Below the pieces are notes generated by a model, which was given only the letters and a program-made list of their open reading frames with translations, was not told the origin of the DNA and did no database searches. From Mycobacterium interjectum (GTDB taxonomy: Bacteria; Actinomycetota; Actinomycetes; Mycobacteriales; Mycobacteriaceae), in contig LQPB01000090.1 in NCBI GenBank assembly GCA_002102225.1, positions 124,001-188,000 of the forward strand: a stretch of DNA of 64,000 nt, given 5' to 3'. A program made the position numbers and the translations under genes. Shown here piece by piece: positions 52,009 to 62,033 of the stretch (positions within the stretch are counted from its first letter, which is position 1; each line of letters begins with the position of its first letter).

Positions 52009-55000
52009 GTGCGCGCGGCGGCGGAGCGCTTCGACCTGCGGGGTGCGTTGCCGGCCCGGCGTCGCACCACGGTGCTGGAGGCCAGCGCCGGCACGGGCAA
52101 GACGTTCGCGCTGGCCGGCCTGGTGACCCGCTACCTCGCCGAGGGCGAGGCGACGCTCGACCAGATGTTGCTCATCACGTTCGGCCGGGCCGCGAGCCAG
52201 GAGCTGCGCGAGCGTGTCCGCTGCCAAATCGTCGAGGCGGTCGCCGCTTTCGATGATCTCCCGGATTCCTCGGGCCCCTCGACGGTCGGCGACAACGAGC
52301 TGGTGGCCTACCTGCTGGACGCCGACGAGGACGAGCGCGCCCTGCGCAGGCAGCGCCTCCGCGATGCGCTGGCCGGCTTCGACGCGGCGACGATCGCCAC
52401 CACCCACCAGTTCTGCCAGCTGGTGTTGTGCTCGCTCGGCGTCGCCGGCGACACGGCCGGCGGTGTCACGCTGCTGGAGAGCCTCGACGAGTTGGTCGTC
52501 GAGATCGTCGACGATCTCTACCTCGCCCACTTCGGGCAGGAGCGCGAGGAGCCGGTGTTGCAGTACCGCGACGCGCTGCGGCTGGCGCGCGAGGTGGCCA
52601 ACAACCCCTCCGCGCAGCTGCGCCCCCGCGACCCCGAACCCGGTTCCCGGGCCGCCGTCTGCGTCGGCTTCGCGGAAGAGGTTCTCGCCGAGCTGAATAC
52701 GCGCAAGCACCGGCTGGGCGTGCTGGGCTACGACGACCTGCTGATCCGGCTCGCCGACGCGCTGGCCAACGACGAATCCCCCGCCCGAACCCGCATGCAC
52801 CGGCGCTGGCCGATCGTGATGGTCGACGAGTTCCAGGACACCGACCCGGTGCAATGGAAGGTCATCGAACGCGCGTTCAGCGGGCGCTCCACCGTCGTCC
52901 TGATCGGCGACCCGAAGCAGGCGATCTACGCGTTCCGCGGCGGCGACATCGTGACGTATCTGCAGGCGGCCGAGGCGGCGGGCGAGAAGAAGACGTTGGG
53001 CGTCAACTGGCGCAGCGATGCCGCGCTGGTCGAGCGGCTGCAGGTGGTCCTGCGTGGCGCGCAACTCGGCGACCCCACGATCGTGGTCAACGACGTCGAC
53101 GCCTATCACCGGGGCCATCGGCTGGCGGGTGCGCCGCGAAACGATCCCTTTCGATTGCGCGTGGTGTCACGAAAGGCCTTGGGGCGCAAGGGTCTGGCCA
53201 ACATGCCGATCGCCGAGTTGCGCGAGCACATCGGCGCCGACCTCGCCGCCGACGTCCGCGCGCTGCTGGCCAGCGGCGCGACCTTCTGCGGCGAGCCGCT
53301 GCGGGCCCGCGACGTGGCGGTCATCGTGGAGAGGCACGAGGACGCCGCCGCCTGTTTCCGGGCGCTCTGCGCCGCCGGCGTTCCGGCGGTCTACACCGGC
53401 AACACCGACGTGTTCGCCTCGGAGGCCGCCGCGGATTGGCTTTGCCTGCTGGAGGCGTTCGACCAACCGCACCGTCCGGGCATGGTGCGCGCCGCGGCGG
53501 CGACCATGTTCTTCGGTGAGACCGCGGCATCGCTGGCCGCCGGCGGCGACGCGCTGACCGATCGGGTCGCGGAAACGTTGCGGGAATGGGCGGGTCACGC
53601 CCGGGAACGCGGGGTCGCCGCCATCTTCGAGGCCGCGCAATTGCGGGGCATGGGTGACCGCCTGCTCGCCACCCAGGGCGGCGAGCGGCACATGACCGAC
53701 CTGGCGCACGTCACGCAGTTGCTGCAGGACGTCGCGCACCGCGACCGCTACAGCCTGCCGGCGCTGCGCGATTGGCTGCGCAGGCAGCGCGACGAGCGCA
53801 GCGGCGCACCCGAACGCAACCGGCGGCTGGACAGCGACGCGGCCGCCGTACAGATCATGACGGTCTATGTGAGCAAGGGCCTGCAGTACCCGATCGTGTA
53901 CCTGCCGTTCGCATTCAACCGCAGCGTCCAGAAACGCGACATCGTGTTGTTCCATGACGGCCAGCAGCGCTGCCTGCATGTCGGCGGCAACGACGGCCCC
54001 GATTTCGCCCCGGTGGAAGCGCTGGGCCGCAAGGAGGATGCCGGCGACGCCAGCCGGTTGACGTATGTCGCGCTAACCAGGGCGCAGACGCAGGTGGTGG
54101 CGTGGTGGTCGCCGGCCTACTACGAACCCAACGGCGGCCTGTCCCGGCTGCTGCGCGGCCGCCGGCCCGGCGAGTCCCTGGTACCCGACGAATGTGAACC
54201 CGCCAAGATCTCCGACGAGGACGCGCTGGCCCGGTTCCGCGAGTGGGAGGCCGCGGGCGGCCCGGTGATCGAGGAGTCGGTGGTGGTCGCGGCCCCGGCG
54301 CTGAGCCCGGCGCCGCTGCCGACGGGCATCGACAGCCGCCATTTTCACCGCGGCATCGACACCGGCTGGCGGCGCACCTCCTATTCCGGCCTCATCCGGG
54401 CGGCGGAGACCTCCGAGGCCACCGGGGTGAGCAGCGAGCCCGAGGTCACCGAGCTGGACGACGAGGCCGGCGATATCGCGTTGAGCCAGGCCGCATCCGG
54501 GCCCGACGTGCCATCCCCGATGGCGGACCTGCCGATGGGCGCGAAGTTCGGCACGCTGGTGCACGCCGTGCTGGAGACCGCCGACCCGTTGGCGGCCGAC
54601 CTGGCCGCCGAGCTTGCGACGCAGATCCGGAAGCACTCGGTGTGGTGGCCTGTCGCCGTGGCACCGGAGGTGCTGGCCCAGGCGATGGTGCCGATGCACG
54701 ACACTCCGCTGGGCCCGCTGGCCGCCGGCCTGACGCTGCGCCAGATCGGGCTGCCGGATCGGCTGCGGGAACTCGACTTTGAGTTCCCTTTGGCCGGCGG
54801 TGATCTCCGCTCGGGCGGGCCCGAGCTTCGCCTGGCGGACGTGGGGGCGCTGCTGCGCCGGCACCTGCCGGCCGATGACACGCTGACGTCGTATGCCGAT
54901 CGGCTGGCGGGACGCGCGCTCGGCGGGCAGCCGTTGCGCGGATACCTCACGGGCTCGGTCGATGCCGTGCTGCGCGTCCCCGACGGTGCGGAGCACCGCT

Positions 55001-55347
55001 ACGTGGTGGTGGACTACAAGACCAACTGGCTCGGCGATCCCGAGCGGCCCCTGACATCCGCCGACTACGACCGGGGCCGGCTGGCCGAGGCGATGCTGCA
55101 TTCGGATTATCCGCTGCAGGCGTTGCTGTACAGCGTTGTGCTGCATCGGTTCTTGCGGTGGCGGGTTGCCGGCTACGACCCCGCCCGGCACCTCGGCGGT
55201 GTCCTCTACCTGTTCGTGCGCGGGATGTGCGGCGCCGATACACCGGTGATCGGCGGGCACCCGTCTGGGGTGTTCAGCTGGCGCCCGCCCGCGTCGCTGG
55301 TGGCGGCGTTGTCGGACCTGCTCGACGACGGGAGGGCCGTCGCGTGA
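52009..55347 (+). CDS. recB: Exodeoxyribonuclease V beta subunit RecB
   Basis: This 1112-residue UvrD-type 3'-5' helicase and nuclease has Walker A in LEASAGTGKTFALAG (about residues 23-37), the DExx box in IVMVDEFQDTDPVQWKV, GDPKQAIYAFRGGD, and the C-terminal nuclease core VVDYKTNW (Asp and Lys near residues 1003-1005). It starts at the GTG (52009) that abuts the recC stop. The stop overlaps the recD GTG. All catalytic motifs are intact. Confidence 0.98.
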   Translation: MRAAAERFDLRGALPARRRTTVLEASAGTGKTFALAGLVTRYLAEGEATLDQMLLITFGRAASQELRERVRCQIVEAVAAFDDLPDSSGPSTVGDNELVAYLLDADEDERALRRQRLRDALAGFDAATIATTHQFCQLVLCSLGVAGDTAGGVTLLESLDELVVEIVDDLYLAHFGQEREEPVLQYRDALRLAREVANNPSAQLRPRDPEPGSRAAVCVGFAEEVLAELNTRKHRLGVLGYDDLLIRLADALANDESPARTRMHRRWPIVMVDEFQDTDPVQWKVIERAFSGRSTVVLIGDPKQAIYAFRGGDIVTYLQAAEAAGEKKTLGVNWRSDAALVERLQVVLRGAQLGDPTIVVNDVDAYHRGHRLAGAPRNDPFRLRVVSRKALGRKGLANMPIAELREHIGADLAADVRALLASGATFCGEPLRARDVAVIVERHEDAAACFRALCAAGVPAVYTGNTDVFASEAAADWLCLLEAFDQPHRPGMVRAAAATMFFGETAASLAAGGDALTDRVAETLREWAGHARERGVAAIFEAAQLRGMGDRLLATQGGERHMTDLAHVTQLLQDVAHRDRYSLPALRDWLRRQRDERSGAPERNRRLDSDAAAVQIMTVYVSKGLQYPIVYLPFAFNRSVQKRDIVLFHDGQQRCLHVGGNDGPDFAPVEALGRKEDAGDASRLTYVALTRAQTQVVAWWSPAYYEPNGGLSRLLRGRRPGESLVPDECEPAKISDEDALARFREWEAAGGPVIEESVVVAAPALSPAPLPTGIDSRHFHRGIDTGWRRTSYSGLIRAAETSEATGVSSEPEVTELDDEAGDIALSQAASGPDVPSPMADLPMGAKFGTLVHAVLETADPLAADLAAELATQIRKHSVWWPVAVAPEVLAQAMVPMHDTPLGPLAAGLTLRQIGLPDRLRELDFEFPLAGGDLRSGGPELRLADVGALLRRHLPADDTLTSYADRLAGRALGGQPLRGYLTGSVDAVLRVPDGAEHRYVVVDYKTNWLGDPERPLTSADYDRGRLAEAMLHSDYPLQALLYSVVLHRFLRWRVAGYDPARHLGGVLYLFVRGMCGADTPVIGGHPSGVFSWRPPASLVAALSDLLDDGRAVA

Positions 55348-57083
55348 CGGTCGAGGCGATCGGCGCCGAAGGCAGGCTGCGGGCATTCGGCGATGCCGGC
55401 GTCTTCGAGGCGGCGGATGTCCATGTGGCGCAGCGGCTTACGGCGCTGGCCGGCGAACCGGACGAGCGGGTGGCGCTGGCGATCGCGCTGGCGGTGCGCG
55501 CGCTGCGCGGCGGCTCGGTGTGCGTGGACCTGCGGACGGTGCAGGCCCAGATCGGCATCGCCGAGCTGCCGTGGCCCGGCGCCGACGAATGGATGGCCGC
55601 CGTGCGGGCGAGTCGGTTGCTCGGCTCACCGCCGGTGCTGCGGCTGTTCGGTGACCTGTTGTATCTGGACCGGTACTGGCTCGAGGAGGAGCAGGTGTGC
55701 GCGGACCTGCTCGCGCTGTCCGTGCCGGGGGCAGCGGGTCAGGCGCCGCCACTCGAGCGGCTCTTCCCGCCGGGCTACGACGAACAGCGGGCCGCCGCCG
55801 AAATCGCTCTGTCGCAGGCGGTTACGGTGCTCACCGGTGGACCCGGCACCGGAAAGACCACCACGGTGGCGCGGCTGCTGGGGCTGCTGGTCGAACGGGC
55901 GGAGCTCAGCGGCGCCCCGCGGCCGCGAATCGCCCTGGCCGCACCCACCGGCAAGGCGGCGGCGCGGCTCGCCGAGGCCGTCGCCGCCGAGGTCGAGAAC
56001 CTCGACGCGGTGGACCGGGCGCGGCTGGCCGGCCTGCACGCGACGACGCTGCACCGGCTGCTGGGCTCCCGCCCCGATACCTCGGTGCGGTTCCGGCACC
56101 ACCGCGGCAACCGGCTGCCGCACGACGTCATCGTCGTCGACGAGACATCGATGGTGTCGTTGACGATGATGGCGCGGCTGCTGGAAGCGGTGCGCCCGGA
56201 CACCCGGCTGATCCTGGTGGGCGATCCCGACCAGCTGGCCTCGGTGGAAGCCGGCGCGGTGCTGGCGGATCTGGTGGAAGGGTTGACCGCGCGCCACGAC
56301 GTGCGGGTGGCTGCCCTGCGCACGCCGCATCGGTTCGGCGAATCGATTGGCGCACTGGCCGAAGCGATCCGGATCGGCGACGCCGACCGCGTGGTGGGGC
56401 TGCTGCGTGCCGGCGGTGAGCATGTCGAGTGGGTGGACTCCGACGGACCCACCGACCGGCTGCGTGGGGTGTTGACCGGACACGCGCTGCGGGTGCGGGA
56501 GGCCGCGGTGCTCGGCGCCGCCGAGGTGGCGTTGGCGACGCTCGACGAGCACCGCCTGCTGTGCGCGCACCGGCGGGGGCCGTACGGGGTGTCGCAGTGG
56601 AACCGGCAGGTGGAGCGCTGGCTCTCCGAGGAGACGGGTCAGCCGGTGTTCTCGGATTGGTACCTCGGTCGGCCGCTGTTGGTGACGGCCAACGACTACG
56701 GGCTCAAGATTTACAACGGTGACACCGGGGTCGTCGTCGCCGGCCCGGACGGATCACGAGAAGGCTTGCGGGCGGTCATCGCCGGCGCCACCGGAAATCT
56801 TGATTTCGCGACGAGTCGGCTCAGCGATATCGAGACGATGCACGCGATGACCATCCACAAGAGCCAGGGCAGCCAGGCGACCGAGGTGACGGTCCTTATG
56901 CCGCCGCAGGATTCGCGGTTGCTGACGCGCGAGCTGTTCTACACCGCGGTGACCCGCGCCAAGGTGAAGGTGCGGGTGGTCGGCGCGGAGGCGTCGGTGC
57001 GCGCCGCGATCGAGCGGCGGGCGGTCCGGGCGAGCGGGCTACGGCAGCGGTTGCAGCGCTTCACCCACGACGGGCGGCCTTAG
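55344..57083 (+). CDS. recD: Exodeoxyribonuclease V alpha subunit RecD
   Basis: This 579-residue SF1 5'-3' helicase has Walker A in VLTGGPGTGKTTTVARL (about residue 166), the DExx-type motif DVIVVDETSMVSL, GDPDQLASVEAG and the late motif AMTIHKSQGSQ with YTAVTRAK. It starts at GTG 55344, sharing bases with the recB stop, so recC-recB-recD form one tightly coupled unit. In M. tuberculosis vapBC5 lies close by on the far side; here a DedA-like gene follows after 13 bases. Confidence 0.97.
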   Translation: MTVEAIGAEGRLRAFGDAGVFEAADVHVAQRLTALAGEPDERVALAIALAVRALRGGSVCVDLRTVQAQIGIAELPWPGADEWMAAVRASRLLGSPPVLRLFGDLLYLDRYWLEEEQVCADLLALSVPGAAGQAPPLERLFPPGYDEQRAAAEIALSQAVTVLTGGPGTGKTTTVARLLGLLVERAELSGAPRPRIALAAPTGKAAARLAEAVAAEVENLDAVDRARLAGLHATTLHRLLGSRPDTSVRFRHHRGNRLPHDVIVVDETSMVSLTMMARLLEAVRPDTRLILVGDPDQLASVEAGAVLADLVEGLTARHDVRVAALRTPHRFGESIGALAEAIRIGDADRVVGLLRAGGEHVEWVDSDGPTDRLRGVLTGHALRVREAAVLGAAEVALATLDEHRLLCAHRRGPYGVSQWNRQVERWLSEETGQPVFSDWYLGRPLLVTANDYGLKIYNGDTGVVVAGPDGSREGLRAVIAGATGNLDFATSRLSDIETMHAMTIHKSQGSQATEVTVLMPPQDSRLLTRELFYTAVTRAKVKVRVVGAEASVRAAIERRAVRASGLRQRLQRFTHDGRP

Positions 57084-57096
57084 AATCGCGGTGACC

Positions 57097-57795
57097 ATGG
57101 CCGACGACGAAGAGGGGCCCGCGCCCGCATCCCGACGGCGCCACATCGCGCGGCTCGCGGTGTTCGCCGCCTTCCTGGCCGCGATGTTCTACCTGGTGGC
57201 CGTCGCACGGGTCATCGACATCGAGGCGGTGCGGCGCGCGGTCTCGGCGACCGGTCCGGCGGCGCCGCTGACCTACGTCGTGGTGTCGGCCGTCCTGGGC
57301 ACGCTGTTCGTTCCGGGCTCGATTCTGGCCGCCGGCAGCGGAATGCTGTTCGGTCCCCTGCTGGGGGTGTTCGTGACGCTGGGCGCGGCGGTCGGCACCG
57401 CGATGGTTGCCAGCCGCGTCGGGCGCCGGGCCGGCCGGGACAGCGCGCGGGCCCTGCTGGGAACGCAACGCGCCGAGCGCATCGACGGGCTGATCGAACA
57501 GCGCGGGCTGTGGGCGGTGGTGGGTCAGCGATTCGTCCCCGGCGTCTCCGATGCCCTGGCCTCCTACGCGTTCGGGGCGTTCGGAGTCCCGTTGTGGCAG
57601 ATGGCTGTTGGATCGCTGATCGGGTCGGCGCCGCGGGCGTTCGCCTACACCGCGCTGGGCGCGTCGATCAGGCATCTGTCGTCGCCGCTGGCGTATGCCG
57701 CGATTGCGGTGTGGTGCGTGAGCGCCGTCGTCGGCGCGTTCGCGGCGCGGCGCGGATACCGAAACTGGCGCGAGCACGCCCGCGGCAAGCGCTGA
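57097..57795 (+). CDS. DedA/TVP38-type membrane protein (Rv0625c-like)
   Basis: This 232-residue integral membrane protein carries a VTT (SNARE-associated, DedA/TMEM64) domain. The core is TLFVPGSILAAGSGMLFGPLLG, then the charged cytoplasmic stretch RVGRRAGRDSAR and the conserved VVGQRFVPGVSDALASYAFGAF with GSAPRAFAYTALG. About five hydrophobic segments are seen. DedA-family proteins move or flip phospholipids and keep membrane potential. ATG 57097 is chosen over GTG 57091. It ends only 3 bases from the convergent mceF gene. Confidence 0.9.
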   Translation: MADDEEGPAPASRRRHIARLAVFAAFLAAMFYLVAVARVIDIEAVRRAVSATGPAAPLTYVVVSAVLGTLFVPGSILAAGSGMLFGPLLGVFVTLGAAVGTAMVASRVGRRAGRDSARALLGTQRAERIDGLIEQRGLWAVVGQRFVPGVSDALASYAFGAFGVPLWQMAVGSLIGSAPRAFAYTALGASIRHLSSPLAYAAIAVWCVSAVVGAFAARRGYRNWREHARGKR

Positions 57796-57798
57796 GGT

Positions 57799-59349
57799 TC
57801 AGCCGGCCGGCGCCAGCATGCCCTGCCATCCCTCGTCGCCGATGTTCGTCGAATTCGCAACGGAATAGACGACACCGTCGGGCCCGACGACCTTGCCGCT
57901 CCGCACGTCGTAGAGCGCGGTGGGCAGCGCGTTCGGGGTGTAGACGCACGGGTTGGGCTGCTGGCCGTTGCACTGGACGGTGCCCGATCCCGGCCGCTGC
58001 AGCGGATCGCTGCGCGGCGGCGGTGTGCCCGGCAGCCGATCGGCGGGCGCCGGATTGGCGCCGTTGTCCACCGACGGCGCCGGGATCACCTGCCCGGGCT
58101 TCACCGGTTGGTCGCACCGGGCACCCGGCGCCGGGCAGGTGAGGATCTGATCCGGCTCCCCGTACCACGGGTTGGTGCCCAGCGGCACGTACGGCTCGGC
58201 GCTGCGGCACTCCCGGGGCGTCGCGGCCCGCTTGCCGGGCACGTCCACGCACGGGTAATTGCGCGCTCCACGAACCACATTCGTCGCGTCCATCGGGATC
58301 TTGCAATAGGTGCCGGCCGGTAGCGGCGCGGGCCCGGTGTCGGCCGGGGCGCGCCACTCCGACGCCGACAGGAAGCCGGTAAGGCATGGCGGTGGTTGGT
58401 TGAGCGCTAGGGCACCGACGCCGAGCGCCGCCTGGCCGGGAGAATTCGCGGTTACCGACTGCGCGATGGCGGCCGACTGCGGGATGAACACCAGCGCCTG
58501 CTCGACGCCATTGTGGTAGCGCTTGAGCATGTCGATGACGACCTCGAGGTTGGCGAGCGCCTGCGGCAGCGCCTCCCGCACGTCGCCGAAGGTGGCATCG
58601 ATCTGCTCGGCGGTCGGGGCCGCGTTGGCCAGGATGCTCCGGACCTCCTGGTCGTGCTGCGCGGCCTGCGTGGCCAGACTGTTCAGGTTGGCGGCCCAAA
58701 GCCTAATCCTGTCACCGGAATTCGCTTGGCTGTCGATGATGGGCGCCGCGCGCGCGATGATGTCGTCGACGTCGTCGATGCTGCCGCGGAAGTCGTGGGC
58801 GATGGCCTGGGTGGAATCGACCAGCCGCTGCAGCGATGGCCCGAGGCCGCCCAGTGCCTGGGATGCCTCGTAGAGCAGCGACCCGACCTTGTCTTTCGGC
58901 AGCACCGCCAATCCGCGGTTGGCGGCGTCGAGGGCCGGGCCGATCTGGCTGGGGACCGTGCTTTTGGTGATCGTCTGGCCGTCGTGCAGGTACGGGCCGC
59001 GGTTGACCATCGACACGAGGTCGATGTACTGCTCGCCCACCGCCGAGACCGAGTGCACGTTCGCCGAGGCGTCGGCCGGTATCTGGTAGCGGTCGTCGAT
59101 GCTCATCGTCGCGCGTGCGCCGCGCTCGGTGGGTTGGACGCCGGTGACCTTACCGATGGTGATGCCCCGGTACGCGACGTTGGCCGTACGATACAGTCCA
59201 CCGGATTGGGGCAGTTCGGCGTAGAGCGTGTAGCGACCGACGCCGACCAGGCTGGGTACCCGCAGGTAATACCACCCCAGCACCACCACCGCGGCCACCG
59301 CCACCGCGGTCAACACGACCAGCTGGGTTTTGATGAGGCGGGTCAACAT
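57799..59349 (-). CDS. mceF: Mce-family substrate-binding protein MceF (mce2-like)
   Basis: This 516-residue Mce protein is the last of the six, with one N-terminal membrane helix (LVVLTAVAVAAVVVLGWYYL), the MlaD/Mce domain (RYTLYAELPQSGGLYRTANV), a long helical part that lines the lipid tunnel, and a Cys- and Pro-rich C-terminal tail. The length of 516 equals that recalled for Mce2F (Rv0594), and Mce2 is the nearest cluster by position. It follows mceE by 3 bases. It would import lipids across the periplasm, driven by MceG, which is encoded at 18905. Confidence 0.93.
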   Translation of the reverse strand: MLTRLIKTQLVVLTAVAVAAVVVLGWYYLRVPSLVGVGRYTLYAELPQSGGLYRTANVAYRGITIGKVTGVQPTERGARATMSIDDRYQIPADASANVHSVSAVGEQYIDLVSMVNRGPYLHDGQTITKSTVPSQIGPALDAANRGLAVLPKDKVGSLLYEASQALGGLGPSLQRLVDSTQAIAHDFRGSIDDVDDIIARAAPIIDSQANSGDRIRLWAANLNSLATQAAQHDQEVRSILANAAPTAEQIDATFGDVREALPQALANLEVVIDMLKRYHNGVEQALVFIPQSAAIAQSVTANSPGQAALGVGALALNQPPPCLTGFLSASEWRAPADTGPAPLPAGTYCKIPMDATNVVRGARNYPCVDVPGKRAATPRECRSAEPYVPLGTNPWYGEPDQILTCPAPGARCDQPVKPGQVIPAPSVDNGANPAPADRLPGTPPPRSDPLQRPGSGTVQCNGQQPNPCVYTPNALPTALYDVRSGKVVGPDGVVYSVANSTNIGDEGWQGMLAPAG

Positions 59350-59352
59350 CTT

Positions 59353-60537
59353 TCACTCGCCCCTTTCCACCAGCGGCCCTCCCGGGGCGTCGTTGGGGTT
59401 GGGCGTGTAGCGGACGTCCGGGATCATGGTGCGCGGGTCCCGTCCCCACGACTGCTCGAGCGCCCGCAGCGCCCCCGAGAATCCCGTCCCGCTGAGCATC
59501 GCGTTGTCGAGGCTGGACAGGGTCAGGTCGAGCACGGGAGACAGGTTGACGTAGTCGCCGCGGATCACCTGCGTGACGTCGTCGATGTTGAACGGCGCCG
59601 TGAGGCCCAATTTCAGCGCCCCCACCACGTACGGCGAGGCCAGGCCGAGCTGGCCGAGCGGTCGCTGCAGCGACTGCAGGCTGCGGTGCAGGGGGGGCCG
59701 GGTGTCGGCCAGCGCCCGGTTGGCGACGTCGCTGAACCGCCCCAGGGCCTCGGTGGCGTCGGCGAACAGCGTGCGGGTGTCGGCGAAATGCTGGATCAAC
59801 GGCGGAATGTCGGTGAGCAGGCGGTCCAGCGTGTCGTTGTGGTTGGCGACGACGGTCAGCAGCTGGTTGGTCGAATCGATTGCGCGGGTGAGGTCGTCGC
59901 GTTGGCGGTTCAGTTCGGCGGTGAAGGTGTCCAGCCGCCTGAGGAATTCGCGAACTTGATCGGCGTGCCCGTCGAGGATGTTGACGACCTCGGTTTGGAT
60001 CGCGTCCAGGTTCGCGATGCCGCCGCCGTTGAGGATCACCGCGACGCTGGCCAGCGTCCGCTCCACGGTCGGGTAGGCCGACGAGTCCCTCAGGGCGATG
60101 GTGTCGCCGCTCCGCAACGGCTGCGGTGACGGGTCTTTCGGCGCCGCGAGCTCGACGTGCTGGGTGCCCAGCAGGCTGGTCTGGCCGATCTTGGCGGTCG
60201 CATTCGCCGGGAGTTTCACGCCCGGATCGAGATCCAGCGTCAGCGTGGCGATCCAGTTCTTCAGGGCGATGGCCCGCACCGTGCCGACCCACACGTCGGC
60301 GACGCGCACCCGGCTGTTGGTGTTGAGCGCCAGCGTGTCCGGCATCTGCACGTAGACGGTCAGGTGGTCGGCGCCCGTGCCGTGGCCGACGGGGAGCGGC
60401 ACGTTGGCGATGCCCCGCCAACCGCACGACGTGACCACCACCGCGGTCAACGCGGCGGCCAGGCCGCGCCTCAGCGACCTCGATGGCCATTGGTTCGGCT
60501 TGCCGTTCGCGCTCACCGCGCTCACGCCGCGCCTCAC
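59353..60537 (-). CDS. mceE: Mce-family lipoprotein MceE (Lpr type)
   Basis: This 394-residue lipoprotein subunit of the Mce complex has a lipobox VVTSC with Cys about residue 38, then the Mce domain (LTVYVQMPDTLALNTNSRVRVADVWVG in pieces) and a helical tail region. The GTG at 60537 shares one base with the mceD TAG stop, so I place the start there rather than at an upstream ATG. Mce clusters always carry their lipoprotein in position E. The predicted anchoring is the outer face of the plasma membrane. Confidence 0.92.
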   Translation of the reverse strand: MRRGVSAVSANGKPNQWPSRSLRRGLAAALTAVVVTSCGWRGIANVPLPVGHGTGADHLTVYVQMPDTLALNTNSRVRVADVWVGTVRAIALKNWIATLTLDLDPGVKLPANATAKIGQTSLLGTQHVELAAPKDPSPQPLRSGDTIALRDSSAYPTVERTLASVAVILNGGGIANLDAIQTEVVNILDGHADQVREFLRRLDTFTAELNRQRDDLTRAIDSTNQLLTVVANHNDTLDRLLTDIPPLIQHFADTRTLFADATEALGRFSDVANRALADTRPPLHRSLQSLQRPLGQLGLASPYVVGALKLGLTAPFNIDDVTQVIRGDYVNLSPVLDLTLSSLDNAMLSGTGFSGALRALEQSWGRDPRTMIPDVRYTPNPNDAPGGPLVERGE

Positions 60538-62033
60538 TAGCCCGGCCCCGGGCGCGTCGGCTGCGGATACCACGGCGGCGGAAGCGGATTCGACTCGTCA
60601 TAGGCGTTGGGAGGTCCGGGCAGGTTGGTCGCCGGCGGCGGGGCGGCGATGTCGGGCCCGCCCATGAGCTCGGCCAGCGACTCGGGGGTCAGCATGTTGG
60701 CCGTAAACGGCTGAACCTGCGTGCCCTGCATCCCGGGCGCGACGACCCAGCCGGGTTCGTGGTTGCCGTGCGCGAAGGGTGTGTCGCGCGAAAAGATCCC
60801 CGGCACGGTCGTGTCCTTGTATCCCGGCGGCGGGCGCAGCCGCTCCTCGGAGTAGGCCACCTCCTTGGGCAGGGTGGCCGCCGAATTGAACGGGTTCAGG
60901 CCCACCGGCACGTAATTGAACTTGATCGCGTCCAGCACCGGCGCCAGGTACTGCGCGCACAGCTCGGCCGAGTCCTGGTAGCCCAGCCTGCTGCCGGCCT
61001 GGATGGCGCTGCAGATGAAATGCATGGGGTTGGCGAAGTTCGGGAACGCGAACAAGCCCACCAGGGAGCTGTGCGCGGGGTGGTACAGGTTGTTGAAGTT
61101 GCCCGCGAACGTGGGCAGCACGTGCAGCGCGGTCTCCAGGCCGTCCCGCGTCTCCGGTTGCAGCAGCGTGGTGGTCGCGTCGGCGAGGTTGTTGACGTCG
61201 TGGGACAGAACGGACCTGTTGTCGCCGACAAACTTTCGGGCGGCGGCGAGCACGTCGTCGAGGCGGGCGATCGTGTCGGCCACGTCGTGGTCGGACTGGG
61301 TGAACCAGCCGGTGAATTCGGCCAGGTTGTCGTTGAGGGCGACGAACTGTTGATCGTTCTGGTACAGCGCGCTGACGAACTGGGCCAGGCTTCGCGTGAT
61401 CGCGACGAAGTCGCCCCGGCCCTCGTTGAGCGCGGTCAACGCTTTCGACAAGTTGTTCAGGGTGTCGTTGACCTGCTTGCCCTTTCCGGCCAGGTTGTCC
61501 GCGGCCGATTCGATGACGTCGCCGAACGGGCCCCTCGGCTGCTGGGGCGTCGGGCCGAGCTGTCGCAGGATCCCGTTGATGGAGTCGCGCAGCTGGTCCC
61601 ATTCGACGGGCACCTGGGTGCGCTCGATCGGGATGACCGCGCCGTCGCTCAGCACCGGCCCGCCGGTGTAGGGCGGAGAGAGCTGGATCGTGCGCGAGGC
61701 CACCAGGCTGGGGTTGAGGATCGACGCGGTCGCCGTGGCGGGCACCTTATAGGAGTTGTTGTAGTGCAACGTGACTCGCATCTTGTCTCCCGCCGGCTCG
61801 ATCTTGTCGATCGAACCGACGCGGACGCCCATGATCTGAACTTTGTCGCCCGGGTACAGCGCCAGGGTTTCGGAAAAATACGCGACGACGGTCGTGGTGG
61901 TCAGTTTCCGGTAGAGCTGCGCCCCGGCTACGGCGGCGATGAGGACGAAGACCGCCGCCAACGCCGCGGCGAGGACCGCCCTGCCGGACACTTGCGGCAG
62001 TCGCAGGTTGCGGATGTCGAAGATCGTGCTCAC
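60537..62033 (-). CDS. mceD: Mce-family protein MceD
   Basis: This 498-residue Mce protein has an N-terminal helix (AVLAAALAAVFVLIAAVAGAQLY), the Mce domain starting at VVAYFSETLALYPGDKVQIMGVRVG, long helices for the tunnel and a Pro-rich tail (NPLPPPWYPQPTRPGPG). GTG 62033 overlaps the mceC stop (GTGA). The stop overlaps the mceE start by one base. The order and spacing are those of a complete mce operon. Confidence 0.93.
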   Translation of the reverse strand: MSTIFDIRNLRLPQVSGRAVLAAALAAVFVLIAAVAGAQLYRKLTTTTVVAYFSETLALYPGDKVQIMGVRVGSIDKIEPAGDKMRVTLHYNNSYKVPATATASILNPSLVASRTIQLSPPYTGGPVLSDGAVIPIERTQVPVEWDQLRDSINGILRQLGPTPQQPRGPFGDVIESAADNLAGKGKQVNDTLNNLSKALTALNEGRGDFVAITRSLAQFVSALYQNDQQFVALNDNLAEFTGWFTQSDHDVADTIARLDDVLAAARKFVGDNRSVLSHDVNNLADATTTLLQPETRDGLETALHVLPTFAGNFNNLYHPAHSSLVGLFAFPNFANPMHFICSAIQAGSRLGYQDSAELCAQYLAPVLDAIKFNYVPVGLNPFNSAATLPKEVAYSEERLRPPPGYKDTTVPGIFSRDTPFAHGNHEPGWVVAPGMQGTQVQPFTANMLTPESLAELMGGPDIAAPPPATNLPGPPNAYDESNPLPPPWYPQPTRPGPG

